A stretch of DNA of 64,000 nt from Streptococcus cristatus ATCC 51100 (GCF_000222765.1 NZ_AFUE01000007.1:171218-235217); one strand, 5' to 3'. Counted from the first letter of the stretch, positions 26,012 through 36,037 are shown. Notes: generated from the sequence alone by a model not told the origin. Translations and numbers: made by a program.

Positions 26012-26923
26012 TTATAATAAACCTTTTTTCTTTTCCAAGATCAAGTCCTTAACAGATATCAACAGGACAGCCAGCAAAATCATGCCCATACCTACAAAAT
26101 CAAGCAGATAAAAGTGTTCATTCATAATGACAAAGGCAAAAAAGACCGCTGAAATTGGCTCAATCGAAGCTAAGAGACTAGATTTAACAGGACCGACCAA
26201 GCTTGTTCCCTTCAAAAAGACGGTGTAAGCAAAGATTGTTCCGATGACAATGATGCCGACCAAGGCTAGAAGGATATCTAAACGGAATTGCCACTGATGC
26301 TGGAAAATACCGCTGAAAGGAAGGAGCAAGATACCTGCAATGGTCATCCCAATCCCGATTACCAGCATGCTTCCCCACTTTTTAATGAGCCCAATCGGCA
26401 AAAGAATATAAAGTGCATAAGTAAAAGCTGAGAAAATACCTAAAAATAAGCCTTTTGGCGTCATCGAGAGCTGATTGACCTGACCGTGGGTCGCAATCAG
26501 AAAGGTTCCACCTATGGCTAGAATCATTGAACAAATCTGAGCCACAGTCGGTGCTACTCTGTCTTTGATACAAGTGTATGCCAAAACACCAACAGGACAG
26601 AGATATTGTAAAACCGTTGCTGTTCCTGCATTCGTCTCATGAATGGCCGCTAAATATGCATATTGATTGATGAATAAGCCTAGAACTGCAAAAAGTGAAA
26701 TGTGTAGAAGAGAGCTCTTGTCTTTCCAAATCTCTTTAAAAGAATCTTTATTTGTCGCATAAGCCAACATCATCAAAACCAAACCCGCTAACAACAAGCG
26801 CACATTGGTCAAGCTCAGTGCCGAAAAACCATGCTCCATCAGATATTGACCACTTGTTCCCGATAAGCCCCAAGCAATCCCCGCAGCCAAGGTATAAAGG
26901 GTTCCCCTTAAAACTTTTGACAT
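26012..26923 (-). CDS. EamA/DMT-superfamily exporter
   Basis: A 303-residue protein with ten membrane helices in two EamA repeats (about 10-140 and 155-290). It is of the drug/metabolite transporter type that exports amino acids or metabolites. The start at 26923 (MSKVLRGTLYTLAAG) has AGAGG upstream and is better than the longer frame. The second repeat shows SLLASIEPISAVFFAF. The substrate is unknown. An extended -10 (TGTTATAAT) lies upstream. Confidence 0.85.
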   Translation of the reverse strand: MSKVLRGTLYTLAAGIAWGLSGTSGQYLMEHGFSALSLTNVRLLLAGLVLMMLAYATNKDSFKEIWKDKSSLLHISLFAVLGLFINQYAYLAAIHETNAGTATVLQYLCPVGVLAYTCIKDRVAPTVAQICSMILAIGGTFLIATHGQVNQLSMTPKGLFLGIFSAFTYALYILLPIGLIKKWGSMLVIGIGMTIAGILLLPFSGIFQHQWQFRLDILLALVGIIVIGTIFAYTVFLKGTSLVGPVKSSLLASIEPISAVFFAFVIMNEHFYLLDFVGMGMILLAVLLISVKDLILEKKKGLL

Positions 26924-26972
26924 CCCAAACCTCTTTCTGTTAGCTTTGATCATTATAACATAAACCATAAAG

Positions 26973-27000
26973 AAAAATCAGTCTGTTTTGACTGATTTTT
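26973..27000 (-). terminator. Terminator of the paralogous small membrane-protein pair
   Basis: A perfect 11-bp stem AAAAATCAGTC / GACTGATTTTT. It lies downstream of the 97-residue gene and upstream of the exporter promoter. Confidence 0.8.
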
Positions 27001-27026
27001 TATGATTTAGCAGAGCCCAAAAATGG

Positions 27027-27320
27027 CTAATCCTCTATCTCAAGAAGTAAATAAGGCAAACCTAATATAAAGCCAATAATTCCTAGCATAGCTCGCATTC
27101 CAGAAGCTGTAACAAGTACCTTCTGGCCATCTTTCACTTGAATCTTATGCGATTTCATAAAGCTTTGTCCAACCTGTAGTTCAACACTGTCTCCCTCAAA
27201 AATCAACGTTTTACTTTCATTATTCGCAAGTTTATCCACAAGTTCACCATTTAGATATACTGCAACATTTTGGGCAACTCCAACTATACCCGTAGAACGC
27301 GTAATGGTAAATTTTGGCAT
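27027..27320 (-). CDS. Small membrane-associated protein, paralogue of the upstream gene
   Basis: A 97-residue protein starting at the ATG at 27320 (GGAG upstream). The N-terminal 70 residues form a short beta-type domain (TGIVGVAQNVAVYLNGE, VKDGQKVLV) like the PEGA-style extracellular or surface repeats. A hydrophobic C-terminal segment (LGIIGFILGLPYLLLEI) ends the protein. It aligns throughout the first domain with its neighbour at 27369-27725. Function is unknown. Confidence 0.7.
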   Translation of the reverse strand: MPKFTITRSTGIVGVAQNVAVYLNGELVDKLANNESKTLIFEGDSVELQVGQSFMKSHKIQVKDGQKVLVTASGMRAMLGIIGFILGLPYLLLEIED

Positions 27321-27368
27321 CAAAAACTCCTTTATTTCAAGCTAACCTATCAACAAAAATTCTTTAGT

Positions 27369-27725
27369 TTATTCTTCAATCCTAGCTGAGTAAAAAGGCA
27401 GAAGAAACATTAAAGCCATAGCAAGAAGCAATAAAATTGCACGCACTAGGCCACCAAAGAACAGGCCGAGCAATAAAACTCCTAGACAGCTAGAAAAATT
27501 CGTAAAATTCGTTTCAACCAACAAGGTTTGCCCTGCTTTAACTGTCACTGGCTTGGTTCTCATAGGAGCAGCTCCTACACGAACAACAGCTTCTTCTCCC
27601 TCAATAGGAAAGGCAGCCTCGTCACCATTCTGGATTGTACCAACCTTTTGACCATTGATTAAAATTGGAAAATTCCCAATAATCCCTACAAAACCTGTTC
27701 CACGTTTTACTTTAATTTCTGACAT
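27369..27725 (-). CDS. Small membrane-associated protein, tandem paralogue
   Basis: A 118-residue protein with the same layout as the downstream gene. The beta-rich N-terminus shares the pattern RGTGFVGIIGN...INGQKVG...VKAGQTLLVET. A longer hydrophobic C-terminus has two segments (CLGVLLLGLFFGGLV, AILLLLAMALMFLLPF). The two genes are separated by 48 bp and probably co-transcribed. I do not recognise the family by name. Confidence 0.72.
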   Translation of the reverse strand: MSEIKVKRGTGFVGIIGNFPILINGQKVGTIQNGDEAAFPIEGEEAVVRVGAAPMRTKPVTVKAGQTLLVETNFTNFSSCLGVLLLGLFFGGLVRAILLLLAMALMFLLPFYSARIEE

Positions 27726-27780
27726 AAGGACTCCTTTATTTTTTATCTATTTTACCATAAGTTCCATTCAAATAAAAGGT

Positions 27781-27806
27781 AAAAACCAGCCTCACGACTG
27801 GTTTTC
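27781..27806 (-). terminator. gatB terminator
   Basis: AAAACCAG / CTGGTTTTT stem on the minus strand, just downstream of gatB. Confidence 0.8.
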
Positions 27807-27815
27807 CCCTTATTT

Positions 27816-29249
27816 CTAAAGTTTTTCCAACTCTTCATTGAGCAATTTTTGTGCTACTTGCGGGTTGGCTTGACCCTTGGTAGCCTTCATCAATTGACCG
27901 ATCAAGGACTTGGCCGCATTCTTGTTTCCGCCCTTATAGTCATTGATGGCTTTTTCATTATCCGCAAAAACTTGCTGGATAATAGGAAGAAGTTGAGCAG
28001 GATCTGAGATTTGGATCAAGCCTGCTTTTTGTACATATTCCTTAGCAGAGCCACCATTTTTAGCCAGATGAACAAAGACCTTCTTAGCAATCTTAGAGGA
28101 AATTGTGCCATCTGCAATCAGCGCAATCATCTCAGTCAGGTTCTCAGGTGTCAGCTCAATCTCAGAGATGGTCTTGCCTTCGGCATTGAGGTATTGCGCC
28201 ACTTCTCCTTGGAGCCAGTTAGAGACAGATTTAGCATCGCCACCTGCCGCAACAGCTGCTTCAAAGAAGTCTGACACAGCCTTCGTAGCTGTCAGCTGCT
28301 TAGCATCGTAGTCAGACAGACCGTAGTCGCCCACATACTTGGCACGGCGCTCTTTTGGAAAGGCTGGCAGGCTACTGCGCACTTGCTCAATCCAAGCATC
28401 TTCGATCTCAAAGATAGGCAAATCAGGCTCTGGGAAGTAACGATAGTCAGCCGAACCTTCCTTCACCCGCATGAGCAGAGTTTCGCCAGTTGCTTCATCA
28501 TAGCGACGGGTTTCCTGACGGATTTGACCTCCACTGCGTAGGATTTCTGCTTGGCGTTTTTCCTCAAATGCCAGACCCTTACGGACAAAGTTGAAGGAAT
28601 TAAGGTTTTTCAGCTCAGTCTTAGTACCAAATTCTTCCTGACCGTAAGGACGGATGGAAATATTGGCATCGACCCGCATGGAGCCCTCTTCCATCTTGAC
28701 ATCCGAAATGCCCGTGTACTGAATGATTTCCTTGAGGGCAGTCAGATAGGCATAGGCTTCTTCTGGACTGCGCATATCCGCTTCGGATACAATCTCAATC
28801 AGAGGCACCCCTTGACGGTTGAGGTCCACATAAGAATAGCCGTCACTACCGTGGGTATTTTTTCCTGCATCTTCTTCCAAGTGGGCCCGCTCGATACGGA
28901 TTTTCTTGGTCGTGCCATCTTCTAGCTCAATCTCAATCCAGCCATTGTAGCCAATCGGCTCATCAAACTGAGAAATTTGATAGGCTTTTGGATTGTCCGG
29001 ATAGAAGTAATTCTTGCGGTCAAAGTGCATCTTCTGGTGAATATCCATGTTCAAAGCCAGAGCAGCCTTGATACCATAGTCAATGACACCCTTATTCATA
29101 ACAGGTAGAACACCTGGGAAGGACCAGTCAATGATATTGGTGTTGGCATTAGGATCTTCACCGAAGTGAGCTGGAGCTGGTGAGAAAATTTTTGAATTGG
29201 TCTTCAATTCAACATGGACTTCCAGTCCGATAACTGTTTCAAAGTTCAT
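27816..29249 (-). CDS. gatB: Asp/Glu-tRNA amidotransferase subunit B
   Basis: A 477-residue GatB, the kinase/tRNA-binding subunit of GatCAB. It activates the glutamate or aspartate on misacylated tRNA. Signatures are [19 protein letters not shown] at the N-terminus, [17 protein letters not shown] near 82 and [14 protein letters not shown] near 152; the helical YqeY-like tail is near the C-terminus. The start overlaps the gatA stop by one base. Confidence 0.97.
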   Translation of the reverse strand: MNFETVIGLEVHVELKTNSKIFSPAPAHFGEDPNANTNIIDWSFPGVLPVMNKGVIDYGIKAALALNMDIHQKMHFDRKNYFYPDNPKAYQISQFDEPIGYNGWIEIELEDGTTKKIRIERAHLEEDAGKNTHGSDGYSYVDLNRQGVPLIEIVSEADMRSPEEAYAYLTALKEIIQYTGISDVKMEEGSMRVDANISIRPYGQEEFGTKTELKNLNSFNFVRKGLAFEEKRQAEILRSGGQIRQETRRYDEATGETLLMRVKEGSADYRYFPEPDLPIFEIEDAWIEQVRSSLPAFPKERRAKYVGDYGLSDYDAKQLTATKAVSDFFEAAVAAGGDAKSVSNWLQGEVAQYLNAEGKTISEIELTPENLTEMIALIADGTISSKIAKKVFVHLAKNGGSAKEYVQKAGLIQISDPAQLLPIIQQVFADNEKAINDYKGGNKNAAKSLIGQLMKATKGQANPQVAQKLLNEELEKL

Positions 29250-30715
29250 TATTTTTCACCTCCAAAGATAACTGGCTGCTGTTTGTGATAGTCAGTCGTC
29301 GCTTCAAATGCTGCGGCTGCCTGATAGATGGTCGCTTCATCGAAGTGGTTCCCAATCAGCTGCAGGCCGACAGGAAGACCATCTGCAAAGCCAGCTGGGA
29401 TTGAAATGCCCGGCAGGCCAGCCAGATTGACTGGAATGGTCAAAAGGTCAGCCAAATACATGGCCACAGGATCCTGGTTTTGGCTGCCCAAGTCATAAGC
29501 AACCGTTGGTGCAGTTGGACCTAAGATCAAATCATATTTTTCAAATACCTTGGCAAAATCTTGCATAATCAAGGTACGAACCTGACCAGCTTTCTTGAAG
29601 TAAGCATCGTAGTAACCAGATGACAAACTGAAAGTACCCAGCATGATGCGGCGTTTCACCTCTTCACCAAAGCCTTCGCTACGAGATTTGACATAGACAT
29701 CTTCTAGATTTTCAATTCCTTCTGCGCGGTAGCCATAGCGAATACCGTCAAAGCGCTGCAGGTTAGAGCTGGCTTCAGAGGAAGCGATGATATAGTAAAC
29801 AGCCACGCCATACTTGCTGTGGGGCAGGCTCACTTCTTCAACAATCGCACCTAGACTTTCCAAGTGCTTGGCTGCTGCCAAAATTGTTTCCTTGACCTTG
29901 CTGTCAATTCCCTCACCCATGTATTCCTTAGGCAAGGCAATCTTCATGCCCTTGATATCTTGGCCAATCTTGCTGGTAAAGTCTGGTACTGCCTCTTGTG
30001 ATGATGTAGAATCCTTAGGATCATTACCAGAAATGACGTTCAATAACTGAGCATTTTCCTTAACCGTCTGAGAGAAAGGCCCAATCTGGTCTAAAGAAGA
30101 ACCAAAAGCAATGAGACCAAAACGGGAAACCCGTCCATAGGTTGGCTTGAGGCCGACTACACCGTTAAAGGAAGCAGGCTGACGAATAGAACCACCCGTA
30201 TCTGACCCCAGTGACAGACGAACCTGACCAGAGGCAACAGCTGTCGCTGAACCACCAGATGATCCACCGGGAACCTTGCTGCTGTCCCAAGCATTCTTAG
30301 TCGTCTTAAAGTAAGAGTTTTCGCTAGATCCACCCATGGCGAACTCGTCCATGTTGGTTTTCCCGACGATAATCATGTCCTTACCATAGAGCTTCTCCAC
30401 GCTGGTCGCATCGAAAATTGGCTTATAGTTGTAGAGCATTTTAGAGGCAGCTGTTGTCAAAATTCCCTTGGTTGAGATATTGTCCTTAACCGCCAGCGGA
30501 ATTCCGCTCATAAGATTATCAGCATCAATGCCCTTGGCATCCAGAGCTGCTGCCTGAGCCAATGCCTCCTCTTCGCTGACAGTAATAAAACTATCCACGG
30601 CAGCTTCACGTTCTTTGATGTCTGCCAAAGTCGCCTGAGTTAACTCTACTGCAGAAATTTCTTTTTTGACCAGCAAAGCATGCAGCTCTTCAATGGTCTT
30701 GTGATTAAAAGTCAT
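29249..30715 (-). CDS. gatA: Asp/Glu-tRNA amidotransferase subunit A
   Basis: A 488-residue amidase-signature glutaminase. The Lys77 region ([11 protein letters not shown]) and the two serines of GGSSGGSA and [12 protein letters not shown] complete the Ser-cisSer-Lys triad. It releases ammonia from glutamine for transfer through GatB. Confidence 0.97.
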   Translation of the reverse strand: MTFNHKTIEELHALLVKKEISAVELTQATLADIKEREAAVDSFITVSEEEALAQAAALDAKGIDADNLMSGIPLAVKDNISTKGILTTAASKMLYNYKPIFDATSVEKLYGKDMIIVGKTNMDEFAMGGSSENSYFKTTKNAWDSSKVPGGSSGGSATAVASGQVRLSLGSDTGGSIRQPASFNGVVGLKPTYGRVSRFGLIAFGSSLDQIGPFSQTVKENAQLLNVISGNDPKDSTSSQEAVPDFTSKIGQDIKGMKIALPKEYMGEGIDSKVKETILAAAKHLESLGAIVEEVSLPHSKYGVAVYYIIASSEASSNLQRFDGIRYGYRAEGIENLEDVYVKSRSEGFGEEVKRRIMLGTFSLSSGYYDAYFKKAGQVRTLIMQDFAKVFEKYDLILGPTAPTVAYDLGSQNQDPVAMYLADLLTIPVNLAGLPGISIPAGFADGLPVGLQLIGNHFDEATIYQAAAAFEATTDYHKQQPVIFGGEK

Positions 30716-31017
30716 TAGGCATCTCCTCCGTCATCTAGGATGGCAGGCACTTTGATGTAGCCCCGCTCTTTTTCAGGTACATTTTGGAAAAGCTCTTCCC
30801 GGTTCCAGCCTGGCTGAGCCACATCTTCTCGCATATAGTTGATGTTAGCTGCCACATTGGAAGTGAAAGGCACACCCTCCGTGTCCACTTCATTGAGCAA
30901 TTCGACCATGTCGACAATTTTAGACAAGGTTGTCGCAAACTCAGCTGTCTCTTCTGGTGAAAAAGCTAGTTTAGACAGTTTTGCAACGTGACTTACTTCT
31001 TCTTGAGTAATCTTCAT
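30715..31017 (-). CDS. gatC: Asp/Glu-tRNA amidotransferase subunit C
   Basis: A 100-residue GatC, which wraps around GatA and GatB and stabilises the complex. The typical N-terminus ([21 protein letters not shown]) and C-terminal PAILDD are present. It is the first gene of gatCAB, 200 bp downstream of aspS. Confidence 0.96.
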   Translation of the reverse strand: MKITQEEVSHVAKLSKLAFSPEETAEFATTLSKIVDMVELLNEVDTEGVPFTSNVAANINYMREDVAQPGWNREELFQNVPEKERGYIKVPAILDDGGDA

Positions 31018-31230
31018 CTCTGATTCCTTTCATAAGATAGACGAGCATGAATACTGACCGAAAACGATAAATCTAAGAAAAATCTTTATCTTCGAGGCTT
31101 TAGCTCGCATTATTTTGCTAAGATAGGGGCGCCAAGCTCTCGTAGCTGCGACCTCTTTCTTTGGCTTCTTCCTGATTTCTTCAGGAATTCGCATCATTTC
31201 ATTTTACCATATTTCCGGCTAATTCTTCAA
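31018..31230 (-). promoter_or_regulatory. gatCAB promoter and long leader
   Basis: A candidate promoter (TTGAAG 31225-31230, 18-bp spacer, TAAAAT 31201-31206) overlaps the aspS stop region. It would give a 5' leader of about 175 nt. The leader has a short GCGAG...CTCG hairpin but no T-box sequence that I can find. Confidence 0.5.
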
Positions 31231-32955
31231 TTCCAAATGCAGTTCTTTGAGCTGTCTTTGATCAACCAAACTTGGACTTTCCAACATAGGGTCAAAACCA
31301 GTACCATTTTTCGGAAAAGCGATGACTTGGCGGATATTTTCTTCCCCAGCCAAAATCATAACCAGGCGATCTAAGCCAAGAGCCAAGCCACCGTGTGGTG
31401 GGAAGCCGTACTCCAACGCTTCTAGGAAGAAACCAAAGTCCCGCTCATAGTCTTCCCGACTCATGCCCAGTAGCTCAAACATCATTTCCTGAGCCTTCCG
31501 ATCATGAATCCGCAGACTTCCTCCGCCAATTTCATAGCCATTTAAAACGATGTCATAAGCGTGGCTACGGAATTGGTCTGGCTCCTGACCTTCTTCAAAA
31601 ATGCCCTGTGTGAAAGGATGGTGCATGGCTTGATAGCGGTTTTGATCTTCATTCCACTCCAGCAGCGGCCAATCCACAACCCAGAGGAAATGAAGCAGAC
31701 TTGGGTCAATCAAATCCAAAGCTTTTGCAACTTCTAAACGTAGATGCCCCAAAGCTTCCTGAGCCCGACGCTTCTTGGCCATGACTAGCAGAATCAAGTC
31801 TCCATCCTTGGCCTCAAAACGTGCCTGCAAATCCTGACTTTCAGCTTCAAAGGTGCTAGCCAAATCACCAACCAACTGGCCATCTTCAACCTTGAGACTG
31901 ACCAAACGACTGCAGCCAAATTCCTTCATTTCTTGATAAAAATGACTGAGCTGCTTCTTGCTAAAAGCGCTAGCTGCATCGGGCACACAGATTCCCATCA
32001 CTTCCTCTTGGCTATCCAAGGCTTTCTTGATGAGAAGCGAGTCATTTTCTTGGCACAAATCCGTCAAACTCTTCAGCTCTAAACCAAAGCGTGTATCTGG
32101 CTTATCAGAGCCGAAGCGGCTCATAGCCTCTTCATAGCTGATAGTTGGAAAAGCTTCCGTCAGCTCTAAACCATGAGTTTTCTTGACAACAGCCTTGAGC
32201 ATAGCTTCAACCAGAGCTCGGATTTCTTCCTCGCTGGCAAAGCTCAGCTCCAAATCCACCTGGGTAAACTCTGGCTGACGGTCTCCCCGCAGGTCTTCGT
32301 CACGGAAACAACGAACAATCTGATAATAGCGCTCAAGTCCTGCTCCCATCAGCAATTGCTTGAGCATCTGTGGGCTCTGAGGCAGCGCATAGAATTGATT
32401 TTTAAAGACCCGACTAGGAACCAAGAAGTCTCTAGCCCCCTCAGGAGTTGACTTGGTTAGATAGGGTGTCTCCACTTCCAAAAAGTCCAAACCGTTCAAA
32501 TATTCCCGAATGGTTGAGGTGACCTGATGACGAAGCTTGAGGTTATGTGTCATCTTCTCACGGCGCAAGTCCAGGTAGCGGTATTTCTGACGCAGGTCTT
32601 CCCCTGTATGGGCATGCTGATCCAGTTCAAAAGGCAGGGCCTTGCTACTAGCAATGACTTCAATCTTTTCAGCCCTCAGCTCAACCTGACCAGACTTGAT
32701 GGCCTTGTTGACAAAGCGGGCTTCCCGCTGAACGACTTGCCCTGTCACTGCGATGACATCCTCTTTGCCAATTTCTTCTAGCCTAGCAAAATCTTCAATA
32801 TCACCGCCAACGAAGACCTGAAGCAAGCCCTCGCGGTCCCGCAATTCAATAAAGGCTAGCTTGCCGTGATTGCGGATGTTGGCCACCCAGCCAGTTGCAG
32901 TCATGGTCTGTCCAACCTGCTCTAAACCATAGTTTCCGATAAAAATTTCTTTCAT
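31219..32955 (-). CDS. aspS: Aspartyl-tRNA synthetase, possibly non-discriminating
   Basis: A 578-residue bacterial-type class II AspRS with an N-terminal OB-fold anticodon domain, catalytic motifs (YRYLDLRR, FRDEDLRGDRQPEFTQ region, GLALGLDRLVM) and the GAD insertion. In the anticodon domain it has RNHG. His at this position has been reported for enzymes that also charge tRNA-Asn, and Leu (as in RRDLG) for strict ones. The T-box specifier upstream appears to be an Asn codon, and gatCAB follows. These facts together suggest relaxed specificity; each alone is weak. Confidence 0.95.
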   Translation of the reverse strand: MKEIFIGNYGLEQVGQTMTATGWVANIRNHGKLAFIELRDREGLLQVFVGGDIEDFARLEEIGKEDVIAVTGQVVQREARFVNKAIKSGQVELRAEKIEVIASSKALPFELDQHAHTGEDLRQKYRYLDLRREKMTHNLKLRHQVTSTIREYLNGLDFLEVETPYLTKSTPEGARDFLVPSRVFKNQFYALPQSPQMLKQLLMGAGLERYYQIVRCFRDEDLRGDRQPEFTQVDLELSFASEEEIRALVEAMLKAVVKKTHGLELTEAFPTISYEEAMSRFGSDKPDTRFGLELKSLTDLCQENDSLLIKKALDSQEEVMGICVPDAASAFSKKQLSHFYQEMKEFGCSRLVSLKVEDGQLVGDLASTFEAESQDLQARFEAKDGDLILLVMAKKRRAQEALGHLRLEVAKALDLIDPSLLHFLWVVDWPLLEWNEDQNRYQAMHHPFTQGIFEEGQEPDQFRSHAYDIVLNGYEIGGGSLRIHDRKAQEMMFELLGMSREDYERDFGFFLEALEYGFPPHGGLALGLDRLVMILAGEENIRQVIAFPKNGTGFDPMLESPSLVDQRQLKELHLELKN

Positions 32956-33272
32956 ATTCTTTCCCTCTCAAATCAATATGTAGCTCCGCCCTGTTGTTCA
33001 GGATATAAGCAGCAATCTTCTATCATCTTCACCTGACCTACTGCAAAATAAAAAGCTTTCGTCTCTAAAACAGACGAAAGCCGTGGTACCACTGTTATTC
33101 GCTGCCCTAAAAGGCAGCCTCTGAGCTCGTAACGTGAGCGACGTTTGTGCTTAATCACACAAAAGATTACGAAACATGTTCTTCGGTTTTTGCTTTCTTG
33201 GTGCTGCTCTCAGCTATCAGCACTCTCTGTGCAAGTTAGCAAGCCTACTCTGCTTCTCTTTTACTCTTAAAT
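32956..33272 (-). ncRNA. T-box riboswitch controlling aspS
   Basis: The conserved T-box core TGGTACC is read on the minus strand within 33081-33096. It is followed by the terminator stem GCTTTCGTCTG/AGACGAAAGC and a T run (33050-33080). Stem I is recognisable from the AGTA bulge (GAGTAGG) opposite CCGAAG. Aligning CCGAAG-AAC-A with the known glyQS pattern CGAAA-GGC-A makes AAC (plus 33178-33180) the specifier. Uncharged tRNA-Asn would then promote read-through into aspS. Confidence 0.9.
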
Positions 33273-33824
33273 TGTATTTATTATAGTCGAACCTAGAACA
33301 TTTTGCAAGTGATTTAAGGCAAATTTGTGATTTTCCTCTGACAAAGAAGCCACAGCTGGCTCTACCACTTGGATCTGATAACCTAGATTATAGGCATCGA
33401 TCGCCGTATGCAGGACGCAAATATCCGTCAAGACTCCAGTCAAAATGACCGTATCCACCTTTCTTTCTCGCAATCGAATATCTAAATCCGTGCCAGAAAA
33501 AGCAGAATAATGACGCTTATCCATCCAAAAGACCCGAGAGTCTGCTTGATGCTTCTCATAAAAATCAGCCAAAGGCCCGTAAAGATTGCGACCGCTCGTT
33601 CCCTTGATATTATGAGGCGGAAACAGCTTGCTTTCTGGGTGAAAGGCATCATTTTCATCATGGGCATCAATAGTAAAGAAGATATAGTCGCCTCGATCAA
33701 ATGCCGCCTTGGTCACTTGAGCAATAGCTTCAGAAATCGCCTGAGCCGGCGCTCCTGCTGTTAACTTACCCTCATCTGCAACAAAATCAACTGTATAATC
33801 AATGGAAATCAGTGCTTTAGCCAT
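33267..33824 (-). CDS. pncA: Nicotinamidase / isochorismatase-family hydrolase
   Basis: A 185-residue cysteine hydrolase. The Asp9-Lys103-Cys136 triad is intact and the metal-site residues Asp53, His55 and His71 are present, which fits nicotinamidase (nicotinamide to nicotinate in NAD salvage) better than isochorismatase. Its start overlaps the codY stop by one base, so the two genes are coupled. The downstream aspS promoter lies in its 3' end. Confidence 0.9.
   Translation of the reverse strand: MAKALISIDYTVDFVADEGKLTAGAPAQAISEAIAQVTKAAFDRGDYIFFTIDAHDENDAFHPESKLFPPHNIKGTSGRNLYGPLADFYEKHQADSRVFWMDKRHYSAFSGTDLDIRLRERKVDTVILTGVLTDICVLHTAIDAYNLGYQIQVVEPAVASLSEENHKFALNHLQNVLGSTIINTI
33280..33308 (-). 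promoter_or_regulatory. aspS T-box promoter, inside the nicotinamidase gene
   Basis: TTGCAA (33303-33308), a 17-bp spacer and TATAAT (33280-33285) on the minus strand. It overlaps the last codons of the nicotinamidase gene. Confidence 0.8.
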
Positions 33825-34612
33825 TAGTAGTCCCTCTTTTTAATTTCCTCAAAAACATCTGGGATCAGCACTTTCAGATAAGTCCCTTTCATTCCCAGCG
33901 AGCGGCTTTCAATAATCCCAGCGCTTTCCAGTTTGCGCAGAGCATTGACAATCACTGAACGGGTAATCCCGATGCGGTCAGCAATGACAGAAGCCGTCAG
34001 TTGTCCTTCATTGCCATTGAGCTCACCTAGAATAGCTGAAACAGCCCGTAACTCTGAGTAAGACAGGGTATTGACCGCCATGGTCACGGCCGTCCGGCGA
34101 CGGATGTTCTTCTCGTCCTCTTCCCGCTGGAAGTTAAGCAGCTGAATACCGACCACTGTGCTGGCAATCTCGACCAAAATCAAATCGTCATCCAAAAATT
34201 CTTTATCATTGCGCCAGATAATCAGCGAGCCCAAGCGAATTCCTGAAACATGAATCGGTGCGATAGTAGTCAAACCATCTGGAAATTCATCCTTGGTTTC
34301 CACTGGGAAAATCGTCAAATCGTGAGTTACAGGCAGATTAGCCTCCGTCTCATACACCATGTTCGCTTCTTGGACATATTCTTTGGGGAATGTCTTGTCT
34401 TGGAAAAAGGCTTCTACACGATCATTATTTGTCTTGTAGCGCATGAAATAGCCCAAGAGACGGCCCTTGCTGTTGATGATACAGGCATTGCAATGAATAA
34501 TATCAGCAAGCTGGCGAGTGATCGCATTGTAAGGAAGTTCCTCCTGAAGTTGCTCTTCTGAACGTTTCAAGATAGAAGTAATCTTCCTTGTTTTTTCTAA
34601 TAGTTTTGCCAT
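33824..34612 (-). CDS. codY: Global nutrient regulator CodY
   Basis: A 262-residue CodY with an N-terminal GAF domain (to about 155) that binds branched-chain amino acids and a C-terminal winged HTH ([23 protein letters not shown], 204-226, quoted in part). CodY represses amino acid and peptide uptake genes when nutrients are plentiful. A 14/15 CodY box abuts its own -35. Confidence 0.97.
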   Translation of the reverse strand: MAKLLEKTRKITSILKRSEEQLQEELPYNAITRQLADIIHCNACIINSKGRLLGYFMRYKTNNDRVEAFFQDKTFPKEYVQEANMVYETEANLPVTHDLTIFPVETKDEFPDGLTTIAPIHVSGIRLGSLIIWRNDKEFLDDDLILVEIASTVVGIQLLNFQREEDEKNIRRRTAVTMAVNTLSYSELRAVSAILGELNGNEGQLTASVIADRIGITRSVIVNALRKLESAGIIESRSLGMKGTYLKVLIPDVFEEIKKRDY

Positions 34613-34639
34613 ACATTTACCTCGTATTTAGTCCCCTTG

Positions 34640-34684
34640 ATTGTACCATAATCGACCGAAATTTTCAATAATTATCTGAAAATT
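34640..34684 (-). promoter_or_regulatory. codY promoter with CodY box
   Basis: TTGAAA (34663-34668), a 17-bp spacer and TACAAT (34640-34645). AATTATCTGAAAATT (34670-34684) matches the CodY consensus in 14 of 15 positions and ends against the -35. Negative autoregulation is expected. Confidence 0.8.
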
Positions 34685-34756
34685 GTGTATTGAAAAAAAA
34701 TTCGCTACAATTGAAAGATTCAGAATTTGGCGATTGCGAAAAAAATCACTCCATCA

Positions 34757-34803
34757 AAAAAACCATTTAAAACAATTCTAAGACGAATTTGTTTTAAACG
34801 GTT
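34757..34803 (-). terminator. Aminotransferase terminator
   Basis: A long stem (AAACCGTTTAAAACAAATTC against GAATTGTTTTAAATGGTTT) followed by a T run on the minus strand. Confidence 0.8.
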
Positions 34804-34822
34804 TATGACTTGTATTTTATGC

Positions 34823-36037
34823 TTATCTGCGGTATTGGCGTAGGAAGTGTGTCATTTTTTCTTGGATCTGAGCTAGCTCATCTACCCGAGGCAGATAAAC
34901 GATTCGGAAATGATCTGGATCCTTCCAGTTAAAGCCTCGTCCATGGACAAGAAGGACTTTTTCCTGCTTGAGGAAATCCAAGACAAACTGCTCATCATCA
35001 TCGATACGGTACATTTCTCGATCAATTTTCGGGAAGATGTAAAGACCCGCCTTAGGTTTGACTGCAGACAAACCTGGAATATCTTGAATGGCATTGTAGA
35101 TGAAGTTTCTCTGTTCATAGATACGGCCACCTGGCAAAAGCAATTCATCCACCGACTGGTGACCTCCAAGCGATGTTTGCACAACCTGTTGAGCCAAGAC
35201 ATTGGAGCACAGGCGCATGTTGGAGAGCATGTTTAACCCTTCGATATACCCTTTAACGTGCCGCTTAGGTCCAGATAGCACCATCCAGCCAACTCGGAAG
35301 CCAGCGATACGGTGGGATTTTGATAGACCATTCATGCTGACACAGAAAACATCAGGTGCCAGACTAGCTACAGGCGTATGCACATGCCCATCCATCACCA
35401 TGCGGTCATAAATTTCATCCGCAAAGATAATAAGATTGTTCTGGCGAGCAATTTCCACAATTTCTAGCAAAAGTTCCTTAGGATAAAGTGCTCCCGTTGG
35501 ATTGTTAGGATTGATGATAATGATAGCCTTAGTATTAGAGGTGATTTTTGACTTTATGTCGTCAATATCTGGATACCATTCTGCCTGCTCATCACAGACA
35601 TAATGAACCGCATTCCCACCAGCCAGACTAACTGCAGCCGTCCAGAGCGGATAGTCCGGCATTGGTACTAAAACCTCATCTCCATCATCCAATAGTCCCT
35701 GCATAGACATAACAATCAGCTCGCTGACTCCATTTCCAAGATAAATATCATCGATATCAACATTAGGGAAATTTCGGAGCTGGCAATACTGCATAATGGC
35801 CTTACGGGCTGAGAAAATCCCCTTAGAATCAGAGTAACCCTCACTATCACGCGCATTCATAATCAAATCATGAATGACCTCGTCTGGAGCGGTAAAGCCA
35901 AATTCAGCTGGATTTCCCGTGTTCAGGCGGAGAATTTTCTCTCCATTGGCCCGCATCCGCATCGCTTCATCCAAAACCGGTCCACGAATATCATAGGCTA
36001 CATGCTCCAGTTTGCTGGACTTATTAAATTCTTTCAT
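34823..36037 (-). CDS. Alanine-type PLP aminotransferase (AlaT/AlaA-like)
   Basis: A 404-residue fold-type I aminotransferase. The PLP lysine is Lys240 in NGLSKSHRIAGFRVGW; NPNNPTG is at 176-182 and FADEIYDRM near 205. The family converts pyruvate and glutamate to alanine and 2-oxoglutarate; other substrates are possible. It lies just upstream of codY in the same direction but has its own terminator. Confidence 0.88.
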   Translation of the reverse strand: MKEFNKSSKLEHVAYDIRGPVLDEAMRMRANGEKILRLNTGNPAEFGFTAPDEVIHDLIMNARDSEGYSDSKGIFSARKAIMQYCQLRNFPNVDIDDIYLGNGVSELIVMSMQGLLDDGDEVLVPMPDYPLWTAAVSLAGGNAVHYVCDEQAEWYPDIDDIKSKITSNTKAIIIINPNNPTGALYPKELLLEIVEIARQNNLIIFADEIYDRMVMDGHVHTPVASLAPDVFCVSMNGLSKSHRIAGFRVGWMVLSGPKRHVKGYIEGLNMLSNMRLCSNVLAQQVVQTSLGGHQSVDELLLPGGRIYEQRNFIYNAIQDIPGLSAVKPKAGLYIFPKIDREMYRIDDDEQFVLDFLKQEKVLLVHGRGFNWKDPDHFRIVYLPRVDELAQIQEKMTHFLRQYRR

